Positions 15,621 through 24,427 of a stretch of 64,000 bases of DNA are shown piece after piece (position 1 is the stretch's first letter; every line of letters begins with the position of its first letter). The notes below the pieces were generated by a model. That model did not search any database. It was given only the letters and a program-made list of their open reading frames with translations, and had not been told where the DNA came from. Both the position numbers and the translations under genes were made by a program. The DNA is taken from contig NZ_CP152376.1 in assembly GCF_038784515.1 (NCBI RefSeq), positions 4,774,001-4,838,000 on the forward strand. Reading direction: 5' to 3'. Source of the stretch: Rhodoferax sp. GW822-FHT02A01 (lineage in GTDB: Bacteria; Pseudomonadota; Gammaproteobacteria; Burkholderiales; Burkholderiaceae_C).

Positions 15621-18600
15621 ATGAATGTATCGGCCTGGTCGATCAAGAACCCGGTAGCGGGCGTGATGCTGTTTGTCATGCTCACCTTTGCCGGCCTGCT
15701 GTCCTTCAACGCCATGAAAGTGCAGAACTTCCCGGACCTGGATCTGCCCACCGTGGTGGTGAGCGCATCCCTGCCCGGTGCCGCACCGGCGCAGCTGGAA
15801 ACCGAGGTGGCACGCAAGATAGAGAACGCCATTGCCAGCCTGCAGGGGCTCAAGCACATCTACACCAAGGTGCAGGATGGGGGCGTCACCATCACCGCCG
15901 AATTCCGCCTGGAAAAGCCGGGCCAGGAAGCGGTGGACGATGTGCGCTCTGCCGTGGCACAGGTGCGCGCCGACTTGCCAGCCGATCTGCGGGACCCGGC
16001 CGTCAGCAAGATCAATCTGGCAGGCTCACCGGTGCTGGCGTACACCATTGGTTCCACGCAGATGGATGACGAGGCCCTGAGCTGGTTTGTGGACAACGCC
16101 ATCACCCGCAAACTGCTGTCGGTGCGCGGAGTGGGTGCCATCAACCGTGTCGGCGGCGTGAATCGCCAGGTGGAGGTGGCACTGGACCCTGCCAAGCTGC
16201 AGGCACTGGGTGCAACGGCGGCAGATATCTCGCGCCAGCTCAAGCAGATGCAGCAGGAATCGGCCGGTGGCCGTGCCGATCTGGGCGGCGCGGAGCAGCC
16301 CATGCGCACACTGGCCACCGTGGCCTCGGCGCAGGAACTCAATGCCATGGAGTTTGCGCTCAGCGATGGCCGCCGCATCCGCCTGGACCAGGTCGCCACC
16401 ATCCGTGACACGGTAGCCGAACCGCGTGCTGCCGCGCTGCTGGATGGCAAGCCGGTGGTGGGGTTCGAGGTGGCCCGCAGCAAGGGCGCCAGTGAAGTGG
16501 AGGTGGGCAATGCCGTACGCAGCGCCCTGGACGAGCTGCGCAAACAGCACCCCGACATCCAGATCACCGAGGCGTTCGACTTCGTGACCCCGGTGCAGGA
16601 GGAATACGACGGCTCCATGCACCTGCTGTACGAAGGCGCGGTGCTGGCGGTGCTGGTAGTCTGGCTGTTCCTGCGCGACTGGCGCGCCACCTTTGTGTCG
16701 GCCGTGGCCTTGCCACTGTCAGCCATCCCGGCCTTCATCGGCATGCACTATCTGGGCTTCACCATCAATGTGGTGACGCTGCTGGCCCTGTCGCTGGTGA
16801 TCGGGATTCTGGTGGACGACGCCATCGTGGAGGTGGAGAACATCGTGCGCCATCTGCGCATGGGCAAGACGCCCTACCAGGCGGCCATGGAAGCCGCAGA
16901 TGAAATCGGGCTGGCCGTGATTGCCACCACCTTCACCCTGATCGCCGTGTTTCTACCTACAGCCTTCATGGCGGGCATTCCCGGCAAGTTCTTCAAGCAG
17001 TTCGGCTGGACGGCTTCGCTGGCGGTGGCCGCCTCGCTGCTGGTAGCACGGGTGCTCACACCCATGATGGCGGCCTATATCCTCAAACCTATGGTCGCCG
17101 CCCACAAGGAGCCGCGCTGGCTGGGTCTGTACATGCGCTGGGCAGCCTGGTGCGTCAAGCACCGCTTCACCACCGCGCTGGCAGCCCTGGCATTCTTTGT
17201 GGGTTCGCTGATGCTGATCCCGCTGCTGCCCAAGGGCTTCATCCCGCCGGATGACAACTCGCAGACCCAGGCCTTTCTGGAACTGCCCCCCGGCTCCACG
17301 CTGACTGAGACCAAGGCCGTGGCCGAAGACGCCCGCTTGCGCCTGATGAAGATCAACCACGTCAAGAGCGTGTACACCACCATTGGCGGCGGTACCGCCG
17401 GCAGCGACCCGTTTGCACCGGACGGCGCAGCCGAAGTGCGCAAGGCCACACTCACCATCCAGCTCGACCCGCGCCACGAACGCCCCCGCAAGCAGGGCAT
17501 CGAGCAGGAAATCCGCAACGCGCTGGAGCCCATACCGGGCATCCGCAGCAAGGTGGGGCTGGGTGGCTCGGGTGAGAAATATGTGCTCGTGCTCAGCGGC
17601 GAGGACCCAGCCACCCTCACCTCGGCCGCACTGGCGGTGGAGAAGGATTTGCGCACCATCCAGGGCCTGGGCAACATTGCCTCCAGCGCCAGCCTGGTCC
17701 GGCCCGAAATTGCGGTACGGCCCGACTTTGCCCGTGCCGCCGACCTGGGTGTGACCAGCTCCGCCATTGGCGAGACCCTGCGCATCGCCACGCTGGGCGA
17801 CTATGACGCGGCCCTGCCCAAACTCAATCTGAGCCAGCGGCAGATTCCCATCGTGGTCAAGCTCGACAGTGCGGCGCGCAGCGACCTGGATTTGCTGGGT
17901 CGCCTGAGCGTGCCGGGTGTACGCGGTCCGGTGATGCTCAGCCAAGTGGCCACGCTGGAGGTGGCCGGTGGCCCGGCTGTGATTGACCGTTATGACCGCT
18001 CGCGCAACATCAACTTCGACGTGGAACTCTCCGGCCTGCCCCTGGGCGAGGTGGCGGCTGCCGTGCAGAACCTGCCCTCCATCCGCAACCTGCCGCCTGG
18101 CGTGGCGGTGCGCGAGGTGGGTGATGCCGAGGTCATGGGCGAACTGTTTGCCAGCTTCGGCTTGGCCATGCTCACCGGCGTGCTGTGCATCTACATCGTG
18201 CTGGTGCTGCTGTTCAAGAGCCTGCTGCACCCGGTGACCATCCTGTTTGCCCTGCCCCTGTCGCTGGGCGGCGCCTTCGTGGGGCTGCTGCTGGCGGACA
18301 AGAGCTTCTCCATGCCGTCCCTCATCGGGCTGATCATGCTCATGGGCGTGGCTACCAAGAACTCCATCCTGCTGGTGGAGTACGCCATCCTGGCGCGCCG
18401 CGAGCACGGCATGAGCCGTTGGGATGCGCTGCTGGACGCCTGCCGCAAGCGGGCCCGCCCCATCATCATGACCACGCTGGCCATGGGTGCGGGCATGATG
18501 CCCATTGCCATCGGGCTGGGTGCAGCCGATACCAGCTTCCGGGCGCCCATGGCCATTGCGGTGATCGGCGGCCTGATCACTTCCACCTTCCTGAGCCTTC

Positions 18601-18680
18601 TGGTGATCCCTGCGGTATTTACCTATGTGGATGACCTTGGGCAATGGACGACGCGCAAATTTGCACGGCCAAGCAAGTAA
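15621..18680 (+). CDS. RND efflux transporter permease
   Basis: Proton-driven inner-membrane pump of 1019 aa, the standard RND length, with two six-helix halves and two large periplasmic loops. It begins MNVSAWSIKNPVAGVML. Helix 4 carries the proton-relay aspartates in LVIGILVDDAIVEVENIVRH. Conserved motifs such as GVATKNSILLVEYA in the second half are intact. It lacks the family's heavy-metal CusA features and looks like a multidrug or hydrophobic-compound pump. It is the last gene of the three-gene operon. Confidence 0.92.
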   Translation: MNVSAWSIKNPVAGVMLFVMLTFAGLLSFNAMKVQNFPDLDLPTVVVSASLPGAAPAQLETEVARKIENAIASLQGLKHIYTKVQDGGVTITAEFRLEKPGQEAVDDVRSAVAQVRADLPADLRDPAVSKINLAGSPVLAYTIGSTQMDDEALSWFVDNAITRKLLSVRGVGAINRVGGVNRQVEVALDPAKLQALGATAADISRQLKQMQQESAGGRADLGGAEQPMRTLATVASAQELNAMEFALSDGRRIRLDQVATIRDTVAEPRAAALLDGKPVVGFEVARSKGASEVEVGNAVRSALDELRKQHPDIQITEAFDFVTPVQEEYDGSMHLLYEGAVLAVLVVWLFLRDWRATFVSAVALPLSAIPAFIGMHYLGFTINVVTLLALSLVIGILVDDAIVEVENIVRHLRMGKTPYQAAMEAADEIGLAVIATTFTLIAVFLPTAFMAGIPGKFFKQFGWTASLAVAASLLVARVLTPMMAAYILKPMVAAHKEPRWLGLYMRWAAWCVKHRFTTALAALAFFVGSLMLIPLLPKGFIPPDDNSQTQAFLELPPGSTLTETKAVAEDARLRLMKINHVKSVYTTIGGGTAGSDPFAPDGAAEVRKATLTIQLDPRHERPRKQGIEQEIRNALEPIPGIRSKVGLGGSGEKYVLVLSGEDPATLTSAALAVEKDLRTIQGLGNIASSASLVRPEIAVRPDFARAADLGVTSSAIGETLRIATLGDYDAALPKLNLSQRQIPIVVKLDSAARSDLDLLGRLSVPGVRGPVMLSQVATLEVAGGPAVIDRYDRSRNINFDVELSGLPLGEVAAAVQNLPSIRNLPPGVAVREVGDAEVMGELFASFGLAMLTGVLCIYIVLVLLFKSLLHPVTILFALPLSLGGAFVGLLLADKSFSMPSLIGLIMLMGVATKNSILLVEYAILARREHGMSRWDALLDACRKRARPIIMTTLAMGAGMMPIAIGLGAADTSFRAPMAIAVIGGLITSTFLSLLVIPAVFTYVDDLGQWTTRKFARPSK

Positions 18681-18783
18681 TATGCGGTTGAGAGTTAAAG
18701 CGGGGGACGGAGCTTGCATCTGAGCGCCAACAGGCGAGTGGGGAAGCAGGTGTGCCCAACCTGCGTGCCGATACGAATCCGAG

Positions 18784-21675
18784 ATGCCAAGCGACCATTC
18801 AGCCACCGAACACTGGAGCAATTCCAAGCCCTTTTCCGAGGAGGACAACCCCTGGAAGCTGGCACTGGAAGGTTCGGGCCTGGGTGTATGGGACTACAAC
18901 ATGGCAACCGGCGAGCAGTCCTTCTCGGCCCGGTGGCAAGAAATTCTGGGTTATGAAGTTGGGGAAGTAAAGCCCAACTTCGAAGCCTTTGTGAGGTTGG
19001 TGCATCCCGACGATGTAGCGCTGATGCAACAGACCTTCCGGAATTATCTGGATGGCAAGACGCCTGTCTACACCTTGGACATGCGCATGCGCCACAAGGA
19101 CGGAAGCTGGCGCTGGATCGTGACGCGCGGGATGGTGGTGCAGCGTGATCCGGAGGGTCAACCGTTGCGGATCATCGGCACCCATACCGACATCACCGAC
19201 CGCAAGGCGGTGGAAGCCGAGCTGCTGAAGCGGTCCAACCTCCTGCGCGACACGCTCTCAAGCATCAGCCAGGGCATTTTTGTCTTCAATGGACAGATGC
19301 AGCTGAGTTCCTTCAACGCGCGGGCGTGCGAGCTCCTGAACCTGGACGCGGAATTCCTTAGCACGCAGCCCACGCTCAAGGAGATGAACCAAAGGCAGAT
19401 GGACCGCGGCGATTTCGGCCCCAGGCTGGAGTTGGTGGATGACCATGCCCGCAGCTATGTTGCCAGTGGTGGAGAAGCACCCTTGCCCTCGCAATATCTG
19501 CGCGTGACAACCCAGGGTCGCACCCTGGAAGTCAAGTCGCAACTGTTGCCCGACGGCGGCATGGTGCGAACTTTTACAGACGTTTCCGACTACGTGCAGG
19601 CAAAAAGTGACCGCCTGCGGCTGGACAAGCTGCTGGCTTCCATGCAGTCGCTGGCCCAGGTGGGTGGCTGGGAAGTGGATCTGGTGGCCGATCACGTGTA
19701 CTGGACCGAGGGCGTCTATCGCATATTCGAAACCTCGGCCCAGGAATACACGCCCACCACGGCCATGGGGACGGTGGAGCGTTTCTTCCTGCCGGAGTCG
19801 GTCGCCTTGCTACGCGAGTCCTATTACGGCGACAAGCAGTCCCATGACCTTGAGTTGCAGGCCATTACGACCAAGGGTCGACGCATCTGGCTCCATTCTG
19901 TGGGCACCTCGAAAAAGGTTGAGGGAAAGTTGGTGCTGCGCACCTCGGTGATACAGAACATCACCGAAGCCAAGGTCGCCCAGGCTGCCTTGCTGGACAC
20001 GGAAAACCGCTGGAAACTGGCACTGGAGAGCACGGGCGACGGCGTCTGGGACTGGCACATCTCCACCGGAATCGAATACTTCTCCAAGCGACTGATCGAG
20101 ATGTACGGTTTTGTCGAAGGCGAGCTCGGCAATACCGCCGAGGAACTGGACCGACGCACCCATCCGGACGACCTGGAACAGATGGAGCTGGACCGGGAAG
20201 CCCATTTCAGCGGACAAGCCCCGACCTACCACAATGAGCACCGGGTGCTCTGCAAGGACGGCACCTGGAAGTGGGTATTGAGCCGCGGCATGGTGATCAG
20301 CCGTGACGCTGACGGACGCCCACTGCGCATGATTGGCACCCATACCGACATTACCGAGCGCAAGAACGCAGAGGCGCTGATCCGCCAGCAGGCCTTTTTT
20401 GACACCCTCACCGGTCTGCCCAACCGGCGCATGCTGCGCTACCGTCTGGAACAGGAAATCAAGCGCTGCCGCCGCGACGGTCTGCAGCTGGCCATCCTGT
20501 TCATCGATCTGGACCATTTCAAGGAAGTCAACGACACCCTGGGCCATGACAGCGGCGACCAGTTGCTGGTGGAGGCAGCCACGCGACTCAAGCATTGTGT
20601 ACGCGACTCCGACACCGTAGCCCGCATGGGCGGTGACGAGTTCACCATCATCCTGACCGACATCTCCAACACCAACCATCTGGAGCCGCTGCTGCAGAAG
20701 ATCCTGCGCTCCATGGACGCCCTGTTCCAGATTGGTGATGAGCAGGTCTTTGTATCCGCCAGCATCGGCATCACGATGTATCCGCTGGACGCCACCGAAA
20801 TCGAGGATCTGCTCAAAAATGCCGACCAGGCGCTCTACGTGGCCAAGGGCGAAGGCCGCAACCGCTTCAGCTTTTTCACACCCGCCTTGCAGGAGGCAGC
20901 GCAGACCCGGGTACGGCTGGCCAGCGATTTGCGCACCGCGCTCAACGACGGCCAGTTCCGCGTGCTGTACCAGCCCATCATTGAGCTGGGCACCGGTGTC
21001 ATCCGCAAGGCCGAAGCCCTGATCCGCTGGCAGCACCCCAAGCGCGGCATGGTGAGCCCGGCGGCATTCATTCCGATCGCCGAATCCAGCGGGCTCATCG
21101 TGGACATCGGGGACTGGGTGTTCCAGCAGGCCGCAGCCCAGGTGCAGAAATGGCGCCACACCCTGCATCCCGACTTCCAGATCAGCGTCAACCGCTCACC
21201 GGTGCAGTTCCGCCACGTTGACACCGGACAGGCGCCCTGGGGAATGCAGATGCAAGCCATGGGCTTGCCGGGTGAAGCACTGGTGGTGGAAATCACCGAA
21301 GGTTTGCTGCTCGACACCAGCGAGGTCGTGGGCGAGCAGTTGCTGGCCTTTGGCGATGCCGGCATCAAGGTATCGCTGGACGACTTTGGCACGGGCTATT
21401 CGTCCCTGGCCTATCTGCAGAAGTTCGACATCGACTACATCAAGATCGACCAGTCCTTCGTGCGCCACCTGATACCCGACTCCACCGATCTGGCCCTGTG
21501 CAAGGCCATCATCGTGATGGCCCATGCGCTGGGCATGAAGGTGATTGCCGAAGGCGTGGAAACCGAACAGCAGCGCCAATTGCTGCTGGAAGCGGGTTGC
21601 GACTACGGCCAGGGCTATCTGTTTGCCCGACCGGTCAGTCCAGATGAGCTGGAGACGCTGGTCAAGATCATGTGA
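18784..21675 (+). CDS. Multi-PAS diguanylate cyclase/phosphodiesterase (GGDEF-EAL)
   Basis: A 963-aa soluble c-di-GMP signalling protein. Four PAS modules occupy about residues 20-530. The first and fourth share a near-identical frame (WKLALE...GVWD and IGTHTDIT), indicating duplication. The GGDEF domain keeps RMGGDEF (about 616) and the EAL domain keeps EALIRW (about 744) and DDFGTGYSSLAYL (about 865). Both domains could therefore be active, although one may dominate. No membrane helices are seen. The start at 18784 lacks a strong ribosome site. A hairpin GCAGGT/ACCTGC lies 25-45 bp upstream. Confidence 0.9.
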   Translation: MPSDHSATEHWSNSKPFSEEDNPWKLALEGSGLGVWDYNMATGEQSFSARWQEILGYEVGEVKPNFEAFVRLVHPDDVALMQQTFRNYLDGKTPVYTLDMRMRHKDGSWRWIVTRGMVVQRDPEGQPLRIIGTHTDITDRKAVEAELLKRSNLLRDTLSSISQGIFVFNGQMQLSSFNARACELLNLDAEFLSTQPTLKEMNQRQMDRGDFGPRLELVDDHARSYVASGGEAPLPSQYLRVTTQGRTLEVKSQLLPDGGMVRTFTDVSDYVQAKSDRLRLDKLLASMQSLAQVGGWEVDLVADHVYWTEGVYRIFETSAQEYTPTTAMGTVERFFLPESVALLRESYYGDKQSHDLELQAITTKGRRIWLHSVGTSKKVEGKLVLRTSVIQNITEAKVAQAALLDTENRWKLALESTGDGVWDWHISTGIEYFSKRLIEMYGFVEGELGNTAEELDRRTHPDDLEQMELDREAHFSGQAPTYHNEHRVLCKDGTWKWVLSRGMVISRDADGRPLRMIGTHTDITERKNAEALIRQQAFFDTLTGLPNRRMLRYRLEQEIKRCRRDGLQLAILFIDLDHFKEVNDTLGHDSGDQLLVEAATRLKHCVRDSDTVARMGGDEFTIILTDISNTNHLEPLLQKILRSMDALFQIGDEQVFVSASIGITMYPLDATEIEDLLKNADQALYVAKGEGRNRFSFFTPALQEAAQTRVRLASDLRTALNDGQFRVLYQPIIELGTGVIRKAEALIRWQHPKRGMVSPAAFIPIAESSGLIVDIGDWVFQQAAAQVQKWRHTLHPDFQISVNRSPVQFRHVDTGQAPWGMQMQAMGLPGEALVVEITEGLLLDTSEVVGEQLLAFGDAGIKVSLDDFGTGYSSLAYLQKFDIDYIKIDQSFVRHLIPDSTDLALCKAIIVMAHALGMKVIAEGVETEQQRQLLLEAGCDYGQGYLFARPVSPDELETLVKIM

Positions 21676-21714
21676 CCCAGGTGCATGCCCCGGTCTTCTG
21701 TTCCAATCCATGCC

Positions 21715-21936
21715 ATGACCCACACCAATGACATCGAACGCCGCCTGGAAGCGCTGGAAATCAAGGCCAGCTTTGCCGAGGATGTGATTGACAAGCTCGA
21801 CCAGATCATCATCCGCCAGCAACAGACCATCGACGCCCTGGTTGCGCAGGTGCGCGATCTGCGCGAACTCTCGGCCAGTACCGCCGAAGGCGGCCAGGCG
21901 CGCACATTGCGCGACGAGTTGCCACCCCACTATTGA
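21715..21936 (+). CDS. slyX: SlyX family protein
   Basis: Small coiled-coil protein of 73 aa. The heptad-like stretch IERRLEALEIKASFAEDVID, the following IIIRQQQTIDAL and the terminal LPPHY are characteristic of SlyX. The cellular role is unknown. The ATG at 21715 is preferred to upstream starts because the family begins just before the coiled coil. Confidence 0.85.
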   Translation: MTHTNDIERRLEALEIKASFAEDVIDKLDQIIIRQQQTIDALVAQVRDLRELSASTAEGGQARTLRDELPPHY

Positions 21937-22009
21937 CCCGCGCTCCGGTAGCCCGGCACGGCAATCGCCCTGCCCCACACCGCCCCATGCCAACCCCAGG
22001 AGTCTTGCC

Positions 22010-22582
22010 ATGCGCTTCCCACTGCCAGATCTCAATACCCTGCCCCAGGACATCCAGACCAAAATTCTGGAGGTGCAGGAAAAATCCGGCTTTGTCCCCA
22101 ATGTGTTCCTCGCGCTGGCGCGCCGCCCTGCCGAGTGGCGTGCCTTCTTTGCCTACCATGATGCGCTGATGCTGCGCGAAGACTCCGGCCTCACCAAGGG
22201 CGACCGCGAAATGATCGTCACCGCCACCAGTGCGGCCAACCAGTGCCTGTATTGCGTGGTGGCCCACGGTGCCCTGCTGCGCATTTACGAGAAAAAGCCC
22301 CTGGTTGCCGACCAAGTCGCGGTGAACTACCGCAAGGCCGACATCACCCCGCGCCAGCGTGCCATGCTGGACTTTGCCATGAAGGTCTGCAACCAAAGCC
22401 ATGCCGTGGACGAAGCCGACTTTGAAGCGCTACAGGCCCATGGTTTCAATGATGAAGACATCTGGGACATCACCGGCATCACCGCTTTCTTTGGTCTGTC
22501 CAATCGCGTGGCCAGTGTCACCGGCATGATGCCCAATCCGGAGTTCTACCTGTTGGGTCGCGTGCCCAGGGCCAAAACATGA
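22010..22582 (+). CDS. Peroxidase-related AhpD/carboxymuconolactone decarboxylase-like protein
   Basis: A 190-aa all-helical protein of the AhpD-like superfamily. The redox motif is NQCLYCVVAHGALLR, with the CxxC pair and the conserved His three residues later. The N-terminal PLPDLNTLPQDIQTKILEVQ stretch matches the uncharacterised peroxidase-related subgroup. It probably acts in thiol-dependent peroxide or alkyl hydroperoxide removal. It overlaps the ggt start by 4 bp, so the two are translated together. A link to glutathione metabolism through ggt is possible but unproven. Confidence 0.82.
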   Translation: MRFPLPDLNTLPQDIQTKILEVQEKSGFVPNVFLALARRPAEWRAFFAYHDALMLREDSGLTKGDREMIVTATSAANQCLYCVVAHGALLRIYEKKPLVADQVAVNYRKADITPRQRAMLDFAMKVCNQSHAVDEADFEALQAHGFNDEDIWDITGITAFFGLSNRVASVTGMMPNPEFYLLGRVPRAKT

Positions 22583-24411
22583 AGCACCGTGTGCGCACCG
22601 CCCTCGGCTGGTGCGCGCTGCTGGGGCTTGGCGTTGCCGCGCTGGCGCAGCCGCTGGTGCAGCCAGAAGGCGCCAGTGGCTTTACGCCCAAGGAGGGCCG
22701 TGCCACCCGGACCTACGCAATAGCAGCAGCCAATCCCTTGGCAACCCAGGCCGGGCAACACATCCTGCAAGCGGGCGGCACGGCTGTGGATGCGGCCATC
22801 GCCATCCAGATGGTCCTGAACTTAGTGGAACCGCAGTCCAGCGGCATAGGCGGTGGCGCCTTTCTGATGCATGCCAACCGCGACGGCATCCAGGCCTACG
22901 ACGGACGTGAAACAGCGCCAGCCGCTGCCACGCCGGAGCTCTTTCTGGATGCACAGGGCAAGCCCATGGAATTCAAGGATGCCATCGTGGGCGGGCGCTC
23001 GGTCGGTGTGCCAGGCGTATTGCGCATGCTGCAGCTGGCGCACAAGGACCATGGCAGGCTGCCTTGGAAAGATTTGTTTGCGCCAGCCATACGTCTAGCC
23101 ACTGAGGGCTTTGCCATCAGTCCACGCATGGCCACGCTGCTTTCCGGCGACACCTCTTTGCAGCTGGATCCGGACGCGCGCCACTTCTACTTCGATGCAG
23201 AGGGCAAGCCGCTCGCCGTGGGCCATGTACTGCGCAATCCCGAGCTGGCCGCCATTTTGCAGGCCATCGCCGAGCAGGGGCCCGACGCCCTGATGGCGGG
23301 CGACGTTGCCAAGGCCATCGTGCGCAAGGTGCAGCAGCACACCAACCCCGGTGGGATGACCCTGCAGGACTTGGCCGGCTACAAGGCCCAGGTGCGTACG
23401 CCGCTGTGCTTTGACCATGCCGTTGCCACAAAGACGTACACCGTGTGCGGCATGCCCGCGCCCAGTTCCGGCACCTTGGCCATAGGCCAGATCCTGGGCA
23501 TGCTCCAGGCCAGTGGTGCGGACGCACTGCCGCTGGAAAACGGCCTGCCCGGCCCCGAGTGGCTGCACCGGTACACCGAGGCATCCCGACTTGCTTTTGC
23601 CGACCGCGCCCAGTACGTAGGGGACCCGGCTTTCGTGAAGGTGCCCGACGCCCTGTGGAGCGGTCTGCTGGCACCCGACTACCTGGCAGCGCGCGCCAAG
23701 GCCATCAACCTGCAGCCCGGCAGCATGCGCATGCCCAGCGTATCGCCAGGCGTGCCCGCCTTGTCCCCGCAAGCTCAAGGTGCGCAAGGGGCTATCCGCA
23801 TGGCATACGCGCCCATGCCGGATCAGCCGGAGTACGGCACCTCGCACATTTCCATCTTCGACCGCTACGGCAATGCGCTGGCCATGACGACCACCATCGA
23901 GAGCAACTGGGGTGCGCGCCTGCTGGTCAACCGGGGCAAAGGGCTGGCCGGGGGCTTTCTGCTCAACAACCAGCTGACCGACTTCAGTTTCGAACCGGTG
24001 GGCAGCGACGGCAGGCCCATTGCCAACCGGGTGGAGCCGGGCAAGCGTCCGCGTTCCTCCATGTCACCCCTGCTGGTTTTCGACAAGGACAGCGGCCAGG
24101 TGGTGATGAGTGCGGGCAGCCCGGGTGGCGCCATGATCATCCATTTCACCGCCAAGACGCTGATAGCCACGCTGAATTGGGGCCTGAACGCGCAGCAGGC
24201 CATTGACCTGCCCAATTTCGGCAGCCTGGGTGGGCCCTTGTACGTCGAAGAAGGGCGCATGCCCACCACCACCCTGGAAGCCCTGCGTGCACGCGGACAC
24301 GTAGTCACGCCCACCGCACTGCCCAGTGGCCTGCAGGCCATCACCCGCACGGCCACCGGCTTCTTCGGCGGCGCCGACCCCCGCCGCGAAGGCGTAGTCC
24401 TGGGCGACTAG
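22579..24411 (+). CDS. ggt: Gamma-glutamyltransferase
   Basis: A 610-aa precursor that cleaves itself into two chains and hydrolyses or transfers the gamma-glutamyl group of glutathione in the periplasm. An N-terminal signal (LGWCALLGLGVAALAQPL) is visible. The autoprocessing site is the Thr in YGTSHISIFDRYGNALAMTT, with GTSH where many relatives have TTHYS. The C-terminal oxyanion region MSAGSPGGAMI fits the family. It is coupled by ATGA to the upstream AhpD-like gene. Confidence 0.9.
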   Translation: MKHRVRTALGWCALLGLGVAALAQPLVQPEGASGFTPKEGRATRTYAIAAANPLATQAGQHILQAGGTAVDAAIAIQMVLNLVEPQSSGIGGGAFLMHANRDGIQAYDGRETAPAAATPELFLDAQGKPMEFKDAIVGGRSVGVPGVLRMLQLAHKDHGRLPWKDLFAPAIRLATEGFAISPRMATLLSGDTSLQLDPDARHFYFDAEGKPLAVGHVLRNPELAAILQAIAEQGPDALMAGDVAKAIVRKVQQHTNPGGMTLQDLAGYKAQVRTPLCFDHAVATKTYTVCGMPAPSSGTLAIGQILGMLQASGADALPLENGLPGPEWLHRYTEASRLAFADRAQYVGDPAFVKVPDALWSGLLAPDYLAARAKAINLQPGSMRMPSVSPGVPALSPQAQGAQGAIRMAYAPMPDQPEYGTSHISIFDRYGNALAMTTTIESNWGARLLVNRGKGLAGGFLLNNQLTDFSFEPVGSDGRPIANRVEPGKRPRSSMSPLLVFDKDSGQVVMSAGSPGGAMIIHFTAKTLIATLNWGLNAQQAIDLPNFGSLGGPLYVEEGRMPTTTLEALRARGHVVTPTALPSGLQAITRTATGFFGGADPRREGVVLGD

Positions 24412-24427
24412 CCACTACAGTACAGCC

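Noticed and set aside
18729-18775. Possible c-di-GMP riboswitch before the GGDEF-EAL gene
   Set aside because: Only a simple GCAGGT/ACCTGC hairpin is present; the conserved GEMM core was not found.
16953-18848. Long leftward open frame (631 codons) antisense to the RND pump gene
   Set aside because: It mirrors codon periodicity of the real gene, is rich in His/Gln/Arg/Gly and matches no recognisable protein. The + strand gene has full RND motifs.
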